Shown here in pieces: positions 23,262-35,133 of a stretch of DNA of 64,000 bases. Made by a program: the position numbers and the translations under genes. Position 1 is the first letter of the stretch, and each line of letters begins with the position of its first letter. The notes beneath the pieces are model-generated. The model did not search any database, was not told the DNA's origin, and saw only the letters and a list, made by a program, of their open reading frames with translations. The stretch lies in NCBI GenBank assembly GCA_021030905.1, contig JAGFMI010000015.1:620001-684000 (forward strand), written 5' to 3'. Origin of the DNA: Pyrenula massariospora. Taxonomy: Eukaryota; Ascomycota; Eurotiomycetes; Pyrenulales; Pyrenulaceae.

Positions 23262-25570
23262 TTATTTCAGAATTATGGTCCTGACTTTTGCTCGCTTGAA
23301 CCAAGGTCGAAACGGTCTATAATCTTCAAGGGTTATTATCTCTTTTGACCTTAAGGGAGTACATCCGGAGCCGCAGTTGATGCGGTGACGGTGGCGGAAA
23401 TCTTGGAATTCAAGCTTGATGTGTCCAATTCGCTCGTATCCGCTCTGAGTCTCTTTAGCAACGATCACGAAAGCAAACTGCCTGGACAAAGCGTCAAATT
23501 TTGCGATGAATATTCCCACCAGGTTTGTATTTTCCAGGCACCAGTTGAATTCAGAGCCTTTCTGTACTTCCTCGAGCGTGGAAATTCTAACATACGTCTC
23601 TGGCGTCTCCTTTCTAGCAACAGGGTGTGCAAATATCTTGAAACCGTCTCTGTGGTTATCGTCATGGCTGGGGATATATTTTGTTCGGATGTCGATGGTC
23701 AGTACTCTTATCCTGAGTGCTCGGATATGTAGAAGAGTTTCAGCTTCTTGTAAACGAGTCGTACAAAATTCCTCAAATGTCAAAGGACGTCCACCAGGAA
23801 CAATAAGTGAGATTTCAACTGGTATGCCAGAAACCTCTTTATCATTAAGCTTATAGCACGCGTGGAATGAGCGAAGTTGGGAATGCGTCCATCCTAGCGT
23901 TGGATTAGTGCGGTGAAAGTAAGATAAAGTGATTGGATACCTGTCCACGACCAGCTGGGAAATTCAGAGCGCCTTCGCCCTCCACCCTCTCTAGCCCAGC
24001 ATAGACCAACGAGAAATCCACGTGTCATTGACCTCTGTATCTGCTGTAAGGCTGTATTCATTGGGAAACCGCGGCTCGAATCAACCGTGGGAGGGAGTAT
24101 CGGCACCCCCCAGAAGTGACGCACTAGGTATTTTGCTTGTTCGAAACGGCGGAAAACCGCAAGAAGTCCATTTAAAGCATCAGATTCATATGTGAGCTTT
24201 CTACTCAAATACTCTCGTATGTGCACACTGACATTCCAAGGATACTGATTCCAATCTTTGCGCTTGAACGTACTAAAAGCGTGAGCCGTACCATCCCTCC
24301 GAAACGTCGTTTCACGATAGTTCGTCTCCTCACATTCAAAATACACCTGTTGTATTGTGAATATTAAGAGCCGCCGGGAACAAATAGCTTCTTGGTATGT
24401 CCAGGCCCTCGAAATCCATTTTGATGAATTGATAACCTTTCGTGGCTCATTCATGGTTGAGGCAAAAACATATCTTCCAATAATAGCCTTTGGTTGATTA
24501 ATTCTTCGTGTACCATTAATTCCGGGAAGACCAAAGCTCGGGTCACTTCCTGCCGCTGCAACAAGCGTGATTTCAGCACCGGAATAAATTTGATCCATTC
24601 GTCTGATCTCATTGTGTTTTTGATATTCATTCTCTTGTGGTATACAGTATCGATCAACCCAGAGGTACCTTAAGTATAGCTTCCTTGTAACGGTTATTGC
24701 GTCCTCGATCGTTCGAGGGAGACCGACTGGCAGGGTCCAGTGCTCTAGAGTATGAATACCTGTATTTGGGGCTTCGGGACTGCCCCACACATAGCTAAGC
24801 GCAGCGTAAGATACTCCTTCTCCGTTTATGCTTTCAATCGTCCGTGTTTCGCAGTCGATGAGCATCTGCGGCGATGAATGTAAACCATCTCTGCTATTGC
24901 ACGAATGACCATGGTTTCTGCGACAGCAATCGAGCCAGTCCTGAACCATATCAAAATCTATTGAATCTGGCTTTATCAACCTTGTTTTCATATTTTGAAT
25001 CCTCGACCGAACGTTTGGCGGATTAATCCAGCTTATGAGCCCGTCGCCGAACCTCGTATCTCCCGATTTAGTCTCACATAATCGGAGGGAAATTTCGTTG
25101 TCCAATTCTATGCACCCACGGTCATCAAAATATGATTGTAACTCTTTCGTAGCCTGAAGTGATAGGTGGTACCCATCTTCAGCGTGCTTTGAAGGTAGCA
25201 TGACATCATAAGCCTCGGATATAAATCGACAGAAAGCACAGCTGGGAGAGAAAGCAGCTGTCAGCTTGAACGTGTTGCCATAATCGAGAATAGTCTGGTG
25301 GTCCATCATTTGTAGGGGCATCGAAAAGATCTCGTCGAAATTCAATTCCGAGCACCTTTGACAGAGATGCCCACTACCTGATCTCGACCGCTCGAGTTCA
25401 TTCATTTGCTCTTCGTGGCCCTTTAACTGCCGTTCGTTTTCTCTGCTCCACGCGCGATACGGCGTTCTCTGCTGTGCCTTGAGCGGCCTACGATACCGCT
25501 TTTTTTGTTGCAATTTAGGCTGCGATTCAGAGCTATTGCAGCCCACACGAGTTCTTTTCTTCGCATTCAT
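23262..25570 (-). CDS. HET-domain protein (heterokaryon incompatibility type)
   Basis: Model complement(join(23262..23893, 23941..25570)), 753 aa. The first in-frame ATG is at 25570 (MNAKKRTRV). The single 47-nt intron (GTATCC, CTAATCC branch, GCTAG) falls inside the conserved SWSWTG-W motif and keeps phase 1. HET motifs are complete: SYAALSYVWGSPEAP, LRYLWVDRYCIPQ, and WISRAWTYQEAICSRRLLIF. A CxxC pair near the N-terminus (HLCQRCSEL) and a CxxC (CAFCRF) precede the domain, as in many members of this family. Family knowledge: HET domains, related to TIR folds, trigger regulated cell death on non-self recognition. No partner gene (NLR or other trigger) is evident next door. Confidence 0.9.
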
Positions 25571-26449
25571 TTCCAATCCGATTTTGATCTCTTAGTTAAA
25601 AACTCCAAGTAACATCAATATTGTCACGCCATCAAGTAGGTGATAAGTAGGACTTAATTTCAAGCCTGTATAGAAGTACAAAAAACCAGAAGAAATTTGT
25701 AGCCAGCCATGCCACCGCACAGCCTCAACGCGGACGCATACCGAAGGTATATCAACCATATCGGCAATCCCGAATGAATCCAATTTCCTGACGGGCCATG
25801 TGGATCAAAAGCGGACCGAGACTGCCTCATGACACGGGGCTAAGCCGAGCTGTCTTGTCCAGGCATCCGTGACCTATCGCGTTGGTTCCTCAAGGCAATC
25901 TGAAAAAGGGCCAGCAAGGCGGCCGAATTTGCGGGGACGCGATCTCACGGTCATCTTCCTGGGAGAAGTGTTTCTAGGCCAGTGGGGACTTACCTTATTG
26001 TGTAGTGACATAGGGTTGACGAGGGTTTAGAAAATCAACGTCTTGGTAAGATTCAAGCTTGAGCTGTTGGGCAAGGGAGCAAAGACAATTGAGAAGCGCG
26101 GCGAGGGGAGCTATGCCCACTTAGGCCATACTGCCAAGAACCTGTGGGGGCTGACGATTTCCCACCGGCGGCTTTGATACAGAAAGGAATCAGCCCCGAT
26201 GCCTCCAAATAGGGAGGAAGAGTCTGTATTGTGTAAACTACAGCTTCGTGAGAGAGTACTAGATAGCGTCACCCGCTATAACGAGATCACCATGACCTCC
26301 TTGTGGAGGAGTGACACCTCCCTTAACATGTTTTTAGCTCGGGATACTCGCAGGTTGTATCGCAATGCCAGGTAGTCATTGTTTATACTTGTCCTAAGCC
26401 TCCCATCCAGAGACCTTACCGATCCAAGTCCAAAAAGGCGATTCTCACC
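25571..26449. other. Intergenic
   Basis: Spacer between the HET gene promoter and the 3' end of the CK2-beta gene. No supported gene. Confidence 0.4.
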
Positions 26450-28164
26450 TCACTCTTCAACGACGTCTTGCATCGCCTCCCCCGCCTCCTCGTTAACAGC
26501 CCGCTGCACCCCCAACTCGTCAATATCAATCTCTTCATCTTCCTCCAATTCGTCATCATCCTCCGGGCTATCTGCATCCTCGATGAAGCCAGTACCGCTG
26601 CCTTCTATGCCTGCTTCCTTAAGCCGCCGTCTCTGCTTTAATCGCTCCTCATCCTGCCACCTCGCCAACGCCGCGGCAGCATGCACCCGGAATCCAAACA
26701 CCCTTGGCTCATAACGCCGTCTGCTCTTCTCCGGCACCAATGCAGGGTAGACTTGGAATAGTATATTGTGGAAAGAGGTGCCGAAATACGCGCCGTCAAT
26801 AGACGCGTGGCGCGATGACTTGGGGTTGTAGATGTCCTCGCATTTTGCGCAGTAGAGTTTGACGGTTTTCGTGTGCGGGGTGTCGGAAGGTCCCATGGGA
26901 AGTAAAGGGTGAGCACCGCAGAGGACTCGCGGGCATTTGCCAAAGTCGGACTTTTTATACTTGTCTAGCTGTGATATCACCGTTAGCTGCTGCTGTGGGG
27001 TAGGTTAATATGGCAAGGCAACGAACCATCTTCGCCAATCCCCTAGTTGTGACGATGTATCTTGCATGAACAAGTCCATAGAGATGTCGGGCAGATTTGT
27101 CAATATGGTCGCGGACATCGTCATCACAATCGAGGTCGAAGACGTCGGTAATTAGATCAAGAGCGTATTGGTAGTTTTGGACTTCGGTGTTAAGACCGGT
27201 AAGGTTGAAGCGATCATTGAGGTAATCTTCGTCGATTTCGCAGAAATACTCGTTGCCGCGGGAGGAGATGAACTAGAGCAGAGGGAAATAGGTCAGCATA
27301 GGCATTAGTTGGGCAGCCTTGAGTAAGATGAATAGAGAGCACAAAACTAGGCAGAAGCACATCGAAGAGTCTGAAAAATGCCTCATGAAGCTCGCTGATA
27401 ATCAACAGGACCTGTCTAGAGAGCTATATGGTAGCACCGCACTGAAGTGGTCGACTGTCGTCGTTGGAAGTATACTTGAACGGAGTAAATGTTCGTACAT
27501 CGAAGATCCAAAACCCATTGTACTTGTAGTATTCAATGGAAGAGATCCGGCTATTTGGGGTCTCGTCCATCCCCTCCAACCAATCAAGCTCCATCTCACC
27601 GGCTTCATCGAACAAGCGCTGGAAGGTGTGCCCTTCAGATGATTCTCTACCATCATCAATCGTACCAAGGCCAAAACCATCCTCAGCATTGTTTTCGGAC
27701 ACCATGATACAGAAATTTATCGCATTAGGTGTTCAAACGAGGTGATTGAATATACGAACAGGTTTGGAGGCGTTGCCATGAATTTGCTGGATCAATAGAT
27801 GCCCGAATGCACCGTCGAGGAGGCAGGGTGAAGAGGTTTTGTCAAATAAATGGCACCGCTGAGTACATCTTCAATCCATGCAGCTCAAACATGTGGCACG
27901 GCTCAAGAGATGAGTGGCTGTCCGAGGCACCTGCGTATTCTTGTTCTATCGCATTGTCCATGATCGCGGTTTCCACACTCACCAATTTGCACCGTTGGCA
28001 TAGGAACCGCGTATTCCAGCTTTACCAATTCGATACATAGTATAGAGCGAGAAGATAACAAAGATGATAAAGGCTTGCTAATACCGTTGAATTCAAGTAC
28101 TCACCCAGTCTCTCCAGTAGCTTGTGTAATCGCTATCGGTCTCGCTATTAAAGTCTTCCATCAT
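26450..28164 (-). CDS. CKB1: Casein kinase II regulatory (beta) subunit
   Basis: Model complement(join(26450..26968, 27027..27272, 28105..28164)), 274 aa. Exon 1 (20 codons, ending SDYTSYWRDW) joins in phase 0 to exon 2 (FISSRGNEYFCEIDEDYLND) across an 832-nt intron with GTGAGT and CTCTAG ends; intron 2 is 58 nt. The protein has the acidic loop, the zinc-binding cysteines (CPRVLC and YCAKC) that form the dimer interface, and the segment DGAYFGTSFHNILFQVYP; the C-terminus is an acidic tail (DDDELEEDEEIDIDE). It would dimerise and hold CK2 alpha subunits in the holoenzyme. A second ATG at 28161 is the alternative start. The upstream intron is far longer than the others in this window. Confidence 0.95.
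27424..27705 (-). CDS. ORF nested in CK2-beta intron 1 (hypothetical)
   Basis: A 93-codon ATG-to-stop frame, same strand as its host, lying wholly inside the 832-nt first intron. The product is acidic and has no signal or membrane segment (motifs RLFDEAGEMELDWLEGMDE and YYKYNGFWIFDVRTF). It may be an intron-nested gene, an inserted fragment or chance. No family recognised. Confidence 0.3.
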   Translation of the reverse strand: MVSENNAEDGFGLGTIDDGRESSEGHTFQRLFDEAGEMELDWLEGMDETPNSRISSIEYYKYNGFWIFDVRTFTPFKYTSNDDSRPLQCGATI

Positions 28165-28989
28165 CGTAAATGAATGAGAAATCAGCAATTAAGAGATCGA
28201 AAATTGTTTGCCCATCATCAAAAGGGTCGAACTTGGTCACAATGCATTTCTAATATTGGAAACAGTGTGCGACAGGGAGAAACATTGTAGTGTCAAAGCT
28301 CCCAAGGCTCCCTCGGCGCATCCGAGTGATCGGCAAAGTTTCCCATTCGGTGAACCTTCCTACAAGCAAGTCAGTAACGTCTACTATGTTGTGAGTGAAC
28401 TTTTCATTGCTTCGATGCAGATTTCACAAGCACCGATAACGCATCACTTATAACAAAAAACGAACTCTATTTTCACGCCTCTGTTACTCGTACTAGCGGG
28501 ACACAATATAGCTGTCAACCGAACCTACGAGTCAGAATGCTGTTACTACCAGGGAACTAGAGTACCTGTGTAGAACCATCGAGTAAAGGGGAGATTCATT
28601 ATATTGAATTTTATATGTCTAGCTAGTCTTTCGATTCTCGATCATTTTTTAAACGTCAGCCCAAAAACCCAATGCAGTGCGCCTTGACAAGGCGTCGCGC
28701 AACTGACAGCGTGTAATATGTACACGAAGAAATTGAAGATGTCTGGTATCGTTTTCATCTGCGTATCGTACAATAACCGACATCCACCCACCAGTTAAAA
28801 AGTACCCTCAAAGTAATAGAACTCAGATTCCCATCCCAAAATGTCCCATTCCAGGCTCGCTATGCAGTCAATGTAAAGCGACGATTGGTATAACAAAAAA
28901 GCGTGGTCGACAGAAGTGGAAAACCAACCGGAGCAAAAGGCGAATTTAGTAGCATGTCACGAGTCATATCTTAGCGGAGGTTTGCGGCT
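28165..28989. other. Intergenic
   Basis: CK2-beta promoter side and TIM44 3' flank. No gene recognised. Confidence 0.4.
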
Positions 28990-30686
28990 TCAGAGATAAT
29001 CTCTGGCTGCCTTCTGCAGCTCGATCATTCTCCATCCCCTTGTTTCAGGATTGTTGACATCCTCAGGCAGTCTAGTCATCCCGATAGCGTAGGTGACAAG
29101 CTGCACCTTGTCTTCCATGCCGGCTGCGAGCTGGTTCGTCTTCGCATTTCGGTAGACGTGAACTTCCTGTGTCCGACACGTGATAATAAATACCGGGATC
29201 TCTCCCGGTTCCAACATCCGCGCGTTGAGAATATCAACGTTCCGTATGTCAAGTATTCGACCGTCACTCTTGAGGCCCGCTGTTGTGTACTGCTGTGCCA
29301 GGGCTGAGTAGACCTGAAATTGGGCAGCGCTGAGCCATACTTTTAGTGTGTCCACGTCTCCTTTCACGTATGCGTCCAGAACCTCAGGCAGCATGTATTC
29401 TCTGACTTCTCGAAGGAAAGACTCGGTTTGAAAATTTGGGTCCATTTCTCGAAATTTTTTGATCACCATGGCGGTCTCATTCTCCGCAAAGAAGCCAGCC
29501 ACACGGTCTGATATTGAGCGGGCAGTGCTGATAAGGGGGTTTTCGGATTCGTTGTAGGTTGACTTGAGGTTGAAGAGAGATTGCATGAGTTTCGAAGAAT
29601 CTCGGAATGAATTCCACGATTCTTTCCATGCTGCGTCTTTATGTAGAGTGACGTTGGTTCCGGCACTGGAATGCACTGTTAGCACCTTCCATCATTTGGA
29701 AGACTACGCCATGCTTACTTTGGATCTTCCTCCATCTTCTCCGGCTGCGATTTATCAGATTTCGAAGCCCTCATGTCCCGCAACTCTCTCTGTTTTCTTC
29801 TCTCTTCTTTCTCTACCCAACCTCCGTACCGTGAACTGCTTCCATCGTCGACGGTATCTTTAAAATTTTGAAATGCTTTGGTTTCTCGTACTGGTCGCGT
29901 GGCCTTTTCTATACTCCTGCCAGTCGCGTTGACACCGCCACGTATGCCCTTCACAACTGATGTGTCCCAAGTCCACGCAGCTCCCTGACCGACTGCTTTC
30001 CCAGTCGCCTTGAGAGCACCAGACGTCTTTGACGTCGCAGCACCAGAAGCCGCGGAGTAGGCTGCACGAGCCCGCTTGACTGACTCATTCTCCGTAAACT
30101 GATGCGCCGAGGAGGCTAGTGCTTTTGTAGATTCGTTCCATTCTTTCGAGGCTTTGAATTCTGACCTGAGAGTCTCAGTAAACACCTGCCATGGACTTTT
30201 ATCACCATGCGGAGGCGGTGGAGGCTCCGAGTTTTCTTTGCTTGACTCTGTCTTTTCTTCTTGCGATTCCGAGGAATCGGAAGTTTTGGGACCTGTGCCC
30301 TGCCCGTCTTCTTGACCAGACTTTGCTTCTGAAGTGGCGTCCTCGGATCTTTTCTCTGCAGTTTCTGATGATCCCGAGCTCTTCTGAGTACTGAAGTATC
30401 GGGGCGAGGAATGTAAGGCTCGTAAGTTCAGGCTGCGGAAGGCAAGCCGAGTTGAATAGGAAGATGAATTAAAACGGTTCGCTAGAGAAAATCTTGTTGA
30501 AAAAGCCAAACATATGGGCTTCAAATCATCGTAATTCAAGGACGATTGGCATGGCGTCACATGAGAGTAGTATCTTTGCGACAGCGGCCTCCGGTATGCA
30601 GCGCTTCTGCCATGCAAGGTTGAAAACGTGGTATGGGCTCTCGTTAGAGCATTTCGAGCCTGCTTTGTGGCTACGAGGGTAGCCAT
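28990..30686 (-). CDS. TIM44: Mitochondrial inner membrane translocase subunit Tim44
   Basis: Model complement(join(28990..29665, 29719..30686)), 547 aa. The first in-frame ATG is at 30686 (MATLVATKQARNAL). The 53-nt intron (GTAAGC, GCTAAC branch, TTCCAG) keeps phase 2. The N-terminus is an Arg/Ser-rich mitochondrial presequence, followed by a charged Ser/Glu linker, the PWQVFTETLRSEFKASKEWNES segment and the central Hsp70-binding region (RGGVNATGRSIEKATRPVRE). The C-terminal Tim44 lipid-binding domain includes NENETAMVIKKFREMDPNF-like sequence, EVLDAYVKGDVDTLKVW and a closing GWRMIELQ. Tim44 tethers mtHsp70 to the TIM23 channel to drive matrix import. Confidence 0.95.
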
Positions 30687-31697
30687 ACTCAGTAATGCTG
30701 GAGCCCTACCCAGCTGAGATTCAGGCAAAATCTTATAGAGCAAATTAAAAGACCTGCGGAGAGTAGAGGTTGCGGCAAAAATTTAGTCGCCTCTTTTGCG
30801 GAGCGGCGTTGGGACCGTGCTGGATTCGGGAAATCATCGGGCAGGCAGCCTTCTCTACGCGCTCGAGTCTCCAAGCCTTGTCTTGGCATTGGGAAAGCCA
30901 TCTGAGGACTACGAATAAGGTTCTTCATACCTACCTACTAAGATCTTGAGTCTTTATCCTCCTCTTCATTTGAGAGCCTCTTTGAATCTTGCCAGAAGTA
31001 TGGGTACAGACTATGCTCATCCTGTTGCAGATAAGTCAATCCCCGATCATAAACATTGCTTCTTCAAGGTCAACAATGCCACCACAAAGCAATATCACGC
31101 TCTCAGCCAAAATATGTATCACGGAGTAATGGAACGATAGCTGCAGTGCTTCATCAAGCATGAGACTATTTCGTGTGAACTTCCAGGATCCGTCCCTTTC
31201 TGGGCTAACTATGATCCGATCAGACATGAATACAGCTGTGGAAAGCCTCCGGGGCCTGCGTGAAGTATTTCTATCCACGGAATTTTCTGGAAGCTTTAGA
31301 TCGACTCAATCGGAAAGATAATGCGCCTCTATCTAACGCTACTTATTCTAATTCTAACAATCACCAGTTCTAGTCACAGCAAAAGGTGAAGTGATTCATG
31401 GTAACATGGTCTTTCTTTCTCACTCCGAGATATGATCCATCTTCCTTCGGCTTTCTACTTTGCGCTTTAGTGTAATCAATCGTTAAGTCACCAATAAATG
31501 ATAAGCTGTCTGAGAAGAGTGTATGGTGTCAACGACCCAATCACTTGGTTCATGAAATCTAGGCTAAATGTTCTTATCAGAAACGAAGAAATGTCAGCTC
31601 TACCAAAATACTCCTTTCCCTACTCCTTTCCATACTCCTTTCCTTGCCACGCCGATTGAATAAAAGGGTTGCCAAAAGCTAAGCTGGTTGTTGAAGT
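30687..31697. other. Intergenic with a short C/T repeat
   Basis: TIM44 promoter side. About 31609-31643 holds three copies of the unit TACTCCTTTCC. No gene seen. Confidence 0.4.
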
Positions 31698-32533
31698 CTA
31701 TAGAGGAGGTAGACGTGGTTTGGTTAGCTCCAGTATTTGATCGATGTCCAAGTTCTGGGGAAAGCTAGATTCTTCAACTCCGAGGCCATAGAATGGCGGG
31801 TAGGAATTTGAGAAAGAGTTGCTTTCTCGCACTCGGCTTTCTCGTGAGCTGCCTGGACGCCAGAGCATAGGTTGAGTGGTTGGAACGCTTTCTGGGGAGA
31901 GAAGCTCGGAAGCATTTTCTTGCGCTGAATGAGGAAACAGTCCGAGCCGTGACTCTAAGGAGTTTCCCTGGATTTTGCAGTCCTCATAGTTGTTTTGAAA
32001 GTCACCACAGACAGTGTCGTCTAAGGAGACAGCCGAATTAGGCGGCGAAGGAGAGCAGAGCTTAAAGCCAACTGGAAGGAGCTTTTCGATGATATCGTGG
32101 ATGCTTGGTTCACCACGGTCATTAATGCGTATTTTGCCGTAGTCCCATGCGCCAAGTTCTATGAGCTTCCAATACATCAATATCACAGCGTGAGAAAGTT
32201 TGATGCGAAGGTCTTCCATGGTGTTAACGTAGCTAATTCACGTCAGCTGGTTCGTCTCAATCCGCGGTTCGGGACGAATATACGCTTCGTTGGGAGGATT
32301 CTTGGGCCATGGACGCCGGCGTGTATGATATTCGCAGTGCCAATTTTTCTTGGTGCAATTTGCGCATGGTGTTTGGCCATTACACTATAGCAAGAGTTAC
32401 CAGTCTGTCAACCAGGGGCTATCAGGAAGATTACCTTCGCTTTGTGGACCCGACACTGACTACAGGCGGTGTGAACTCTGGATCTCTGCATGGGAGAGTG
32501 TTTCGGGGACTCGAGATCTTCAATGAAAGACAT
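31698..32533 (-). CDS. Small Zn(II)2Cys6 transcription factor
   Basis: Model complement(join(31698..32232, 32284..32384, 32435..32533)), 244 aa. The zinc cluster is split by intron 1: TACSQCRVHKAK at the end of exon 1, CNGQTPCANCTKKNWHC at the start of exon 2. The spacing C-x2-C-x6-C-x5-C-x2-C-x6-C is exact (C24, C27, C34, C40, C43, C50), followed by a basic linker (HTRRRPWPK). Introns are 50 nt (GTAATC..CTATAG, phase 0) and 51 nt (GTATAT, GCTGAC branch, ATTAG, phase 2). Exon 3 carries WDYGKIRINDRGEPSIHDIIEKL, a motif I associate with a group of fungal zinc-cluster proteins. There is no middle-homology domain, so it is short. Target genes unknown. Confidence 0.75.
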
Positions 32534-35133
32534 TCCAAATCGAGAAATTGAAATGCTGCTATCTGTTGCTTGAGGAACGGCGACTTTATGACTTGTTAAC
32601 GGATTCTTACCCTTCGGCCGACCGATCACCGATTCAAATAGTTGTGCGAGTATGTCTATCCATGTCTACGCAAACAGCTCTTGGCACCAAGCTGTCCTGC
32701 CTCATGCCCTACCATGGATTGAAGCAAGGAATCTCCGACGGATATCGGTTTCATTGTAAGGCCTCTAGGTGGGGGATTCACCCACTGAGCAGTAACATAG
32801 CCGCATATGGCCCGACGGATAATATTTCTTTTGTGCCCGCATACTGACGCAGATGAGAAAAAGAACTCATACCAATTTCCTCAGATAAGGTTCGATACGC
32901 CTATTGAGCGTTCGCTTGGCAAGCTGGACGGCTCATCCCAAAGGGTTGAAGTGCGGTGGCTCAGCCAAAGTTTCTCTCCTTGGGGATAGTGTACGACCGG
33001 GGAACGGGCACTCTCGTCGCCTTGGCAAGCGATAGGCTGAATTCTCGGCAGGCAAAATGATCGACCGCTTGGTAATAACGTGCATGCATTATTTGTTATT
33101 TGCAGCACAATGCATTCTTCAGCATGGTTTCATGGCATACACACTAGCCCGGCCGCTTGAGTGGCCGCAGATCATTGTGGGTAGTAAAAGGTAAATTCCG
33201 ACATTTCGAACGGCTGAACGAGCAAGGGCTGTGATGGTGGACGTGGGCTAGCTCGTTGAGAAGAGGAAAATGGCCGACAGAGTCTTGTCTTTACTACTAT
33301 GGCACGTGAGTTGCAAGACTTTCACAAATTTCGCCTGACCATATTTCCTTGTGCATCGGAGGGGCCGAAACTTGGTCTACGGACCATTGATTGGCGCTGT
33401 CGTTGACCGCACGCCTGAGTACTTTCGTCCCCTTCATATCGACGGACGTTGTTAATCGTCAAGTGCTACCAATGTTCTCGTAGGGCATGAGGTCTATTTC
33501 GATGAAGGAAGACCACAACTCGCACAATACTATCTTGAGTGTAGGGTATTAAACCATCGTTGAGGCATGCTCTCTATGAAAGTAATGACCGGCTCCTTGG
33601 AATCTGAATATCTAATTTGACCAATGAGATTACTAGCTCCAACTCGGGTACAACGACCTGCGATCTTGATCGATGAGCCTTGTTTATGATGAAAAGCGAG
33701 GGACGGCTCACCGGAATTGCCAAAGGCGGACAGCGCCACCTTCGTATGCACAAGGGGTGTCTGTGTAAAGAGCATTGGAACTGAAAGAAATCCGTGAAAT
33801 ACATTTCTGCAGAGAATCACGTCTTTACAGAGGGCTTAGAACAGCGATTCCCAGGAAGCTCTCGGCAAGAACTGCATTATTAGGCCTCACGCAGAGGCGC
33901 GCGCCGCCGACTCGTGAAGACCCACTTAGTTCATGTAGAGTGAGATATCAAGGAGACGGCAAGGGCATACTTATAGCCCTCAACAAACGCGATGACAAAG
34001 ATCGACAGAGACTTGTCGACGGTATAAAGCTTGTTGTAAGTAAGCTTTCTAGAGGCGTGTCTATGGCACATCGGTTTAAATCCCTTTCTTATGGTATCTA
34101 TTCAAAGAGATGTTACTACTGTCCCTATTTAGGCAGGCGAGTTGCGAATACCGAAAACGATCTAGCGGCTGGGGGTATTTTCAAACAAGAGATTGCGCTT
34201 CTTTTCTTCACAGTAATTTCAAATTATTTCTGAAGTAGTCCAAACGGACTGTTACTTCCCGGAAGGGCTCCTACAAATTCTTGGCCATTGGTCCAGTTGT
34301 TTGGGGGCGAGTAGTCGCCGGTTAGAAAACTCTCATAGAGAGATAATTGCGAGAAAGGTCGAACATGTTTCAGCATGGCGCTGAGAGAAATCGATGCAAG
34401 CCATCATTCAAATCAAGCCATGAATTATTTTTGAATTCATGATGCCGCCGGTAGGATCTGTCCTACCCAAGGAGGTGGTAAGGACGCATGGATCGGACAT
34501 GCCGCAGCCGGTCGGGACGAAAGACGGTAAGCCGACCGGCGCCACACCAACATTTTCAAGCTGCAGTAGGGCAATGAAATTTATCATTTGGGACCTCTAG
34601 ACTCCAGCGACGGGAGTCTCACGTCTTGGAATCTTGAATCATGCTCTCTAAAATGCGCCCGCAGCACGACGCCTCGACAGCAGGCCCCGCGCCAATCACG
34701 GGAATAGTGGCGTGCGAAAGGTGTCCAATGTAAAGCGAACCCGTGCAAAACACTACCGGCAGCAGCACAATGCAGGTTCCGTTTGGACCACCGGTACAGG
34801 CTTCATCGACGAGCTTCATTCTCTGGATTCTAGGAGCACTAATGAATACACTTTCGTAGGTGTAAGTGTCTAATAGCAATGACCCCGGCCAGCTATAGCA
34901 GCGGCGGCATAGGTGGCTAATGTGGTGGCCCTACAGGCTGTTCTCGGCCATCTTCCGAGAGCATCGAGGCTGAAGCAATTTGATTAACAAAATGCCTTGC
35001 AAGACTGCTACGTTGAGGATTCGTCAGCTAACTTCTGCTGCTGCGCATTGACCATAGGGCGCTTCTATCAAGATGCGTGCAAATCGTGTTCGAACATTCA
35101 TGACACTTAGTTGTGTAACCTCAGTTCACTACG
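32534..35133. other. Intergenic, 2.6 kb, with hairpins
   Basis: No supported protein gene. The leftward frame 34879-34619 (begins at TTG, one usable ATG inside) and the 152-codon rightward frame at 33775 are unsupported. The inverted repeats at 34450-34540 are listed separately. Confidence 0.35.
34450..34540. repeat. Two perfect inverted repeats (hairpins)
   Basis: Hairpin 1: GGTAGGA (34450-34456), TCTG loop, TCCTACC (34461-34467). Hairpin 2: GCCGGTCGG (34507-34515), 16-nt spacer, CCGACCGGC (34532-34540). Both stems are perfect and GC-rich in an AT-leaning spacer. They could be structured RNA, a terminator-like element or a palindromic remnant of a mobile element. Confidence 0.5.

Noticed and set aside
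33775-34233. 152-codon rightward frame
   Set aside because: No motif, biased basic composition and no upstream promoter features.
34619-34879. Cysteine-containing leftward frame
   Set aside because: Begins at TTG; the only ATG leaves ~65 residues without a signal peptide. Insufficient support.
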